DNA of 24,751 nt. Origin: JAYZVT01 sp050248375 (GTDB lineage Bacteria; Pseudomonadota; Alphaproteobacteria; Rhizobiales; Methyloligellaceae). A model generated the notes under the pieces. That model saw nothing but the letters and a program-made list of their open reading frames with translations. It had not been told where the DNA came from and ran no database searches. Numbering within the stretch: position 1 is the first letter of the stretch; each line of letters opens with the position of its first letter. Shown here piece after piece: positions 22,024-24,751 of this stretch. Both the position numbers and the translations under genes were made by a program. The DNA is taken from NCBI GenBank assembly GCA_050248375.1, contig JBFWSL010000020.1:1-24751 (forward strand), in the 5' to 3' direction.

Positions 22024-22284
22024 TCAGCCGTGCTCGCTGGAGCCGTATTTGCGGTCGATGCGCTCCTGCCTGTCGGAGAACCAGAACAGCAGCGCCACGA
22101 TCACGATGATCCCGCCCTGCGCCGCGAGATAGAAGCCGACCGGGAAGCGCAGGATGGTCGACGCATTCAGCGCGTCGGCGAACAGCACCGTTGCGAGCGT
22201 CGTTGCCGCGATAACGGCGAGGCAGAAACCCGCCAGAATCGTCGTCCACCGCCAGTGCGGAACCCTCTGTTCGAACTCGATCAT
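22024..22284 (-). CDS. DUF4212 sodium/solute symporter small subunit
   Basis: This 86-residue protein has two membrane helices (about residues 14-36 and 46-69). It shows the features of the family paired with VC_2705-type symporters: HWRWTTILAG at the start of helix 1, RFPVGFYLAAQGG at the start of helix 2 and LLFWFSDRQERIDRKYG at the C terminus. Family members are proposed accessory subunits of the adjacent symporter. The ATG at 22284 is chosen since the family begins just before the HWRW segment; in-frame extension to 22374 would run into the regulatory region. It is the first gene of the leftward operon and is divergent from the response regulator across 237 bases. Confidence 0.9.
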   Translation of the reverse strand: MIEFEQRVPHWRWTTILAGFCLAVIAATTLATVLFADALNASTILRFPVGFYLAAQGGIIVIVALLFWFSDRQERIDRKYGSSEHG

Positions 22285-22416
22285 GCGAGCATTTGACCCG
22301 TGTTGGCCTCCCCGGGACAAGAGGGTTATCAGCGTTGGCGCGGCCTGCAAAGTCCCGTCCCGCGCCGCGTCCATTGACCGCGCCGGAGTTTAATGACGTG
22401 CGGGACGTATAGCCCA

Positions 22417-22446
22417 TTGAATCTCCGATGTGTTCCAAACTAGACT
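22417..22446 (+). promoter_or_regulatory. Candidate promoter for the response regulator gene
   Basis: TTGAAT (22417-22422) and TAGACT (22441-22446) are spaced by 18 bases and match the sigma-70 -35 and -10 patterns moderately. A GANTC site (GAATC, 22419-22423), the target of the alphaproteobacterial CcrM methylase, overlaps the -35. The leader would be about 70 bases. The same 237-base region must also drive the divergent DUF4212-symporter operon, but no clear promoter was seen on that side. Confidence 0.33.
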
Positions 22447-22521
22447 GGCGGCCGAGGGAAGGAACGGCCGCGCTGCACGGCGCGTATTCGGCCGGCTGCA
22501 ACAGGGTGAAAAATCGGAGCC

Positions 22522-23181
22522 ATGGGCGCCTATCGGCTGATTATTGTCGATGACCATCCGTTATTCCGGGATGCGCTGCGTCAGGCATTGAGCAACAGCT
22601 TCGACAAGCTGGAGATACTGGAAGCGGGCTCCCTCGACGCGTTGTCGGGCCTGCTGGAGACATCCAGCGAGGTCGATCTCGTTCTGCTCGATCTGTCCAT
22701 GCCCGGCGTCAAGGGGCTTTCCGGCCTCATGTATCTTCGCGCCCAGTACGCCGAGATTCCGGTGGTGATCGTGTCCGCGACCGAGGATCCCGCCGCCATG
22801 CGCCGCTGCATAGAATTCGGCGCCTCCGGCTTCGTGCCCAAGTCGCTTCCGGTCGAGGTGATACGCGAAGCGGTGAAGACGGTTCTGGAAGGCGGCGTCT
22901 GGAGCCCGCCGGACCTGGACCTCGGCAGCGGCGGTGACAGCGAGACCGCCGATCTGGTCGCCCGCCTCGCCACCCTCACGCCGCAGCAGGTGCGGGTGCT
23001 GATGATGCTGAGCGAGGGGCTTCTCAACAAGCAGATCGCCTACAAGCTCGGGGTGTCCGAGGCGACCGTGAAGGCGCACGTCTCCGCCATCCTGCAGAAG
23101 CTGGGCGTGGACAGCCGCACCCAGGCCGTGATCGCCGTCAACAAGATCGACGGCCAGGAATGGCAGAAGGCCGCCCAGTAG
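22522..23181 (+). CDS. LuxR-type (NarL/FixJ) response regulator, CrbR/ErcR-like
   Basis: This 219-residue regulator has an N-terminal receiver domain (acid pocket Asp10-Asp11, phosphoacceptor Asp57 in LLDLSMPG, Ser87, Lys109 in VPKS). A C-terminal LuxR-type helix-turn-helix follows, about residues 150-212 (TPQQVRVLMMLSEGLLNKQIA...SEATVKAHVSAILQKLGV). A GGAG ribosome site precedes the ATG. Its gene is tail to tail with a PAS hybrid histidine kinase (12 bases between stops) and divergent from a symporter operon. By analogy with CrbS/CrbR-type systems that switch on acetyl-CoA synthetase and acetate permease genes, it probably activates the divergent symporter operon. That target is inference. 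Confidence 0.93.
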   Translation: MGAYRLIIVDDHPLFRDALRQALSNSFDKLEILEAGSLDALSGLLETSSEVDLVLLDLSMPGVKGLSGLMYLRAQYAEIPVVIVSATEDPAAMRRCIEFGASGFVPKSLPVEVIREAVKTVLEGGVWSPPDLDLGSGGDSETADLVARLATLTPQQVRVLMMLSEGLLNKQIAYKLGVSEATVKAHVSAILQKLGVDSRTQAVIAVNKIDGQEWQKAAQ

Positions 23182-23193
23182 TTTTCTGAAGTC

Positions 23194-24751
23194 CTATTCG
23201 GCTGCCGCGGCGTGGCGCAGCCGCGATTGCGCCATGACCGCGCGCAGGGCCGCCGGCCGCAGCGGCTTGCGCAGGAGGTGCAGCCCGGCGCCGCGCACCA
23301 GCTCCTGCACTTCCGGCGAACGGTCCGCGGTGATGATCACCGCCGCCAGCTCATGGCCGAGCTGCTCCCTGAGCGCCCGCACCACCGCGACGCCGGTATC
23401 GCCGTCCAGGTGATAGTCCGCCAGCACGATGTCCGGCGCGATGGTCCCGGCCCGCAGCCGCTGCATCGCCTCGCTGCGGCTGACCGCCTTCACCACCCGG
23501 CAGCCCCAACTCGACAGCAGCAGTTCCATGCCGTCGAGAATGGTCGGCTCGTTGTCGATGCACAGCACGCAGGTTCCCGCGATGCGCCCGATGCTCGGGC
23601 CCGCCGGCGCCTCGGTCTGCTTGGCCTCGGACTCGTTCGCCAGCGGCAGCGTGACCGAGAACGCTGAGCCGCGTCCGGGCTTGGATGTCAGTCCGATGGG
23701 ATGCTCGAGCATCCGCCCGATGCGCTCCACGATGGAAAGCCCCAGTCCCAGCCCCCGCGTTCCCGCCGAGTTCGAGGCGAGCCGCTGGAATTCCTTGAAG
23801 ATCAGCGACTGCTGCGAGGAAGGAATGCCGGGGCCGGTGTCATGCACCTGGATTTCCACATGGCTGCCGTTGCGCCGGCAGCCGACCACGACGCGCCCGG
23901 TCTCCGTGTATTTCACCGCGTTCGAGATGAGATTCTGCAGCACGCGCCTCAGCAGGCGGCGGTCGGAGCGGACATAGAGCGATTGCGGCCGGACGCGCAG
24001 GTCGAGATTGCGTTCGGTGGCGAGCGGCTGGAACTCGATGCGAAGCTGGTTCAGGAATTCGGACAGCGAGAACACGCTAAGCTCGGGCTTCATCGCGCCC
24101 GTGTCGAGGCGCGAGATGTCGAGCAGCGCGTTGAGGATTTCCTCCACCGCCTCCAGCGAGGAATCCACATTACGGACCAGGCGTCCGTCCTCGCCGCGGC
24201 GCTTGCGCTCCACCAGGGTGGTCACGTAGAGCCGCGCGGCGTTCAGCGGTTGCAGGATGTCGTGGCTCGCCGCCGCCAGGAAGCGCGTCTTGTCCAGGTT
24301 GGCCTCGTCGGCCTTCGCCTTGGCGATGGCGAGCTGGCTGTTGACGCGGGTCAGCTCAGAGGTGCGCTCGCGCACGCGCCGCTCCAGGGTCTCGTTGGCG
24401 CGCGCCAGCGCTTCGGCCGCGTTCACCCGTTCGGTGATGTCGGAAAAGGTGGCCACGATGCCGCCCTGCGGCATCAGGTTCGTGCGTATTTCGATGACGG
24501 GCCCTTCGCCATGGGCGCCGATGCGCTGCTGGAAGGTCTCCTGGGTGACCACGAACTTGTTGACCCTGTCGCTGATGATGTCCTCGACATGGCCGGGTCC
24601 CAGGTCGCCGCGGGTGGCGAGATAGCGGATGATCTCGTCCAGCGGCACCCCGACCCGGCCCAGTTCGGGCGGCAGGTCGAGGATTTCGCGGAACTGGCGG
24701 TTCCAGCAGATCAGCCGCATGTCGCGGTCGAACACCGAGATGCCCTGGCGC
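23194..24751 (-). CDS. PAS-containing hybrid histidine kinase/response regulator, C-terminal part (5' beyond window)
   Basis: The reading frame stays open to the right edge, so only the C-terminal 519 or so residues are seen. In order they hold a PAS domain of the PAS_7 type (GISVFDRDMRLICWNRQF onward), a coiled coil (ALARANETLERRVRERTSEL) and a HisKA box with phosphoacceptor His in ASHDILQPLNAARL (codon at 24262-24264). An HATPase domain follows (N box LISNAVKYTETG; DTGPGIP; GLGLGLSIVERI), then a receiver domain with Asp in VLADYHLDG (codon at 23416-23418) and KPLRP. This is the core of NahK/ErcS-type and CrbS/MxtR-type sensors; CrbS forms also carry an N-terminal SSS transporter-like sensor domain, which would lie outside the window. 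It is convergent with its probable partner regulator. Confidence 0.93.
   Translation of the reverse strand, partial: RQGISVFDRDMRLICWNRQFREILDLPPELGRVGVPLDEIIRYLATRGDLGPGHVEDIISDRVNKFVVTQETFQQRIGAHGEGPVIEIRTNLMPQGGIVATFSDITERVNAAEALARANETLERRVRERTSELTRVNSQLAIAKAKADEANLDKTRFLAAASHDILQPLNAARLYVTTLVERKRRGEDGRLVRNVDSSLEAVEEILNALLDISRLDTGAMKPELSVFSLSEFLNQLRIEFQPLATERNLDLRVRPQSLYVRSDRRLLRRVLQNLISNAVKYTETGRVVVGCRRNGSHVEIQVHDTGPGIPSSQQSLIFKEFQRLASNSAGTRGLGLGLSIVERIGRMLEHPIGLTSKPGRGSAFSVTLPLANESEAKQTEAPAGPSIGRIAGTCVLCIDNEPTILDGMELLLSSWGCRVVKAVSRSEAMQRLRAGTIAPDIVLADYHLDGDTGVAVVRALREQLGHELAAVIITADRSPEVQELVRGAGLHLLRKPLRPAALRAVMAQSRLRHAAAAE

Noticed and set aside
1..24751. Prophage, integron, CRISPR or defence island
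   Set aside because: No integrase, transposase, repeat-spacer array, toxin-antitoxin pair or known defence gene was recognised; gene content and codon character are uniform.

Overview
The window is GC-rich, densely coded chromosomal DNA from an alphaproteobacterium, most likely a member of the Hyphomicrobiales (Rhizobiales). The evidence is the gene content: DUF6460, a DUF952-pyrD-arsC-dgcA run, the TauE/SafE plus TIGR02186 pair, a PodJ-like Sel1/peptidoglycan-binding protein and the ligase-associated helicase/PdeM pair. Two copies of a 115-bp intergenic repeat of the kind common in rhizobial genomes agree with this. The genus cannot be read from the sequence. No rRNA, tRNA, CRISPR array, transposase, integrase or phage gene was seen, and no gene-free stretch exceeds about 240 bases.

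Layout: 1-2876 (+) holds the end of a urea-carboxylase-associated DUF1989 gene, a small membrane protein, an acyltransferase-3 membrane protein and a TauE/SafE permease. 2884-3522 (-) is a LexA/CI-like S24 regulator with an AT-rich operator-like palindrome upstream. 3680-6469 (+) is a tight four-gene unit: DUF952, pyrD, an ArsC-family reductase and a DgcA-type epimerase. It ends inside repeat copy 1. 6602-8282 (-) is a DUF6460 membrane protein followed by a MATE exporter. 8452-11776 (+) is the DEXH helicase and PdeM nuclease of the ligase-associated DNA damage response, without its ligase and exonuclease. A cluster of short 32-bp repeats follows.

11950-13679 (-) is a TauE/SafE permease translationally coupled to a TIGR02186 membrane-anchored periplasmic protein. 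Their promoter region carries consecutive inverted repeats that bracket a good -35/-10 pair. 13893-16871 (-) is the large PodJ-like scaffold. 17076-17558 (+) is a small exported coiled-coil protein. 17553-18506 (-) is a hormone-sensitive-lipase-type esterase, and 18580-19071 (+) is a YjbQ protein. Repeat copy 2 then separates yjbQ from a leftward operon (22284 down to 19196): DUF4212 small subunit, sodium/solute symporter and prolyl aminopeptidase. Divergent from this operon is a LuxR-type response regulator. Tail to tail with the regulator is the C-terminal part of a PAS hybrid histidine kinase that runs off the right edge.

The right end reads as one physiological unit: a kinase and regulator flanking the two-component transporter they probably control, in the style of CrbS/CrbR control of acetate uptake. 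The most unusual items are a full EF-hand-type calcium loop in the symporter, the inverted-repeat cluster at the TauE/TIGR02186 promoter, and intergenic repeats whose ends supply stop codons to neighbouring genes. I see no convincing wholly new defence or mobile system here.
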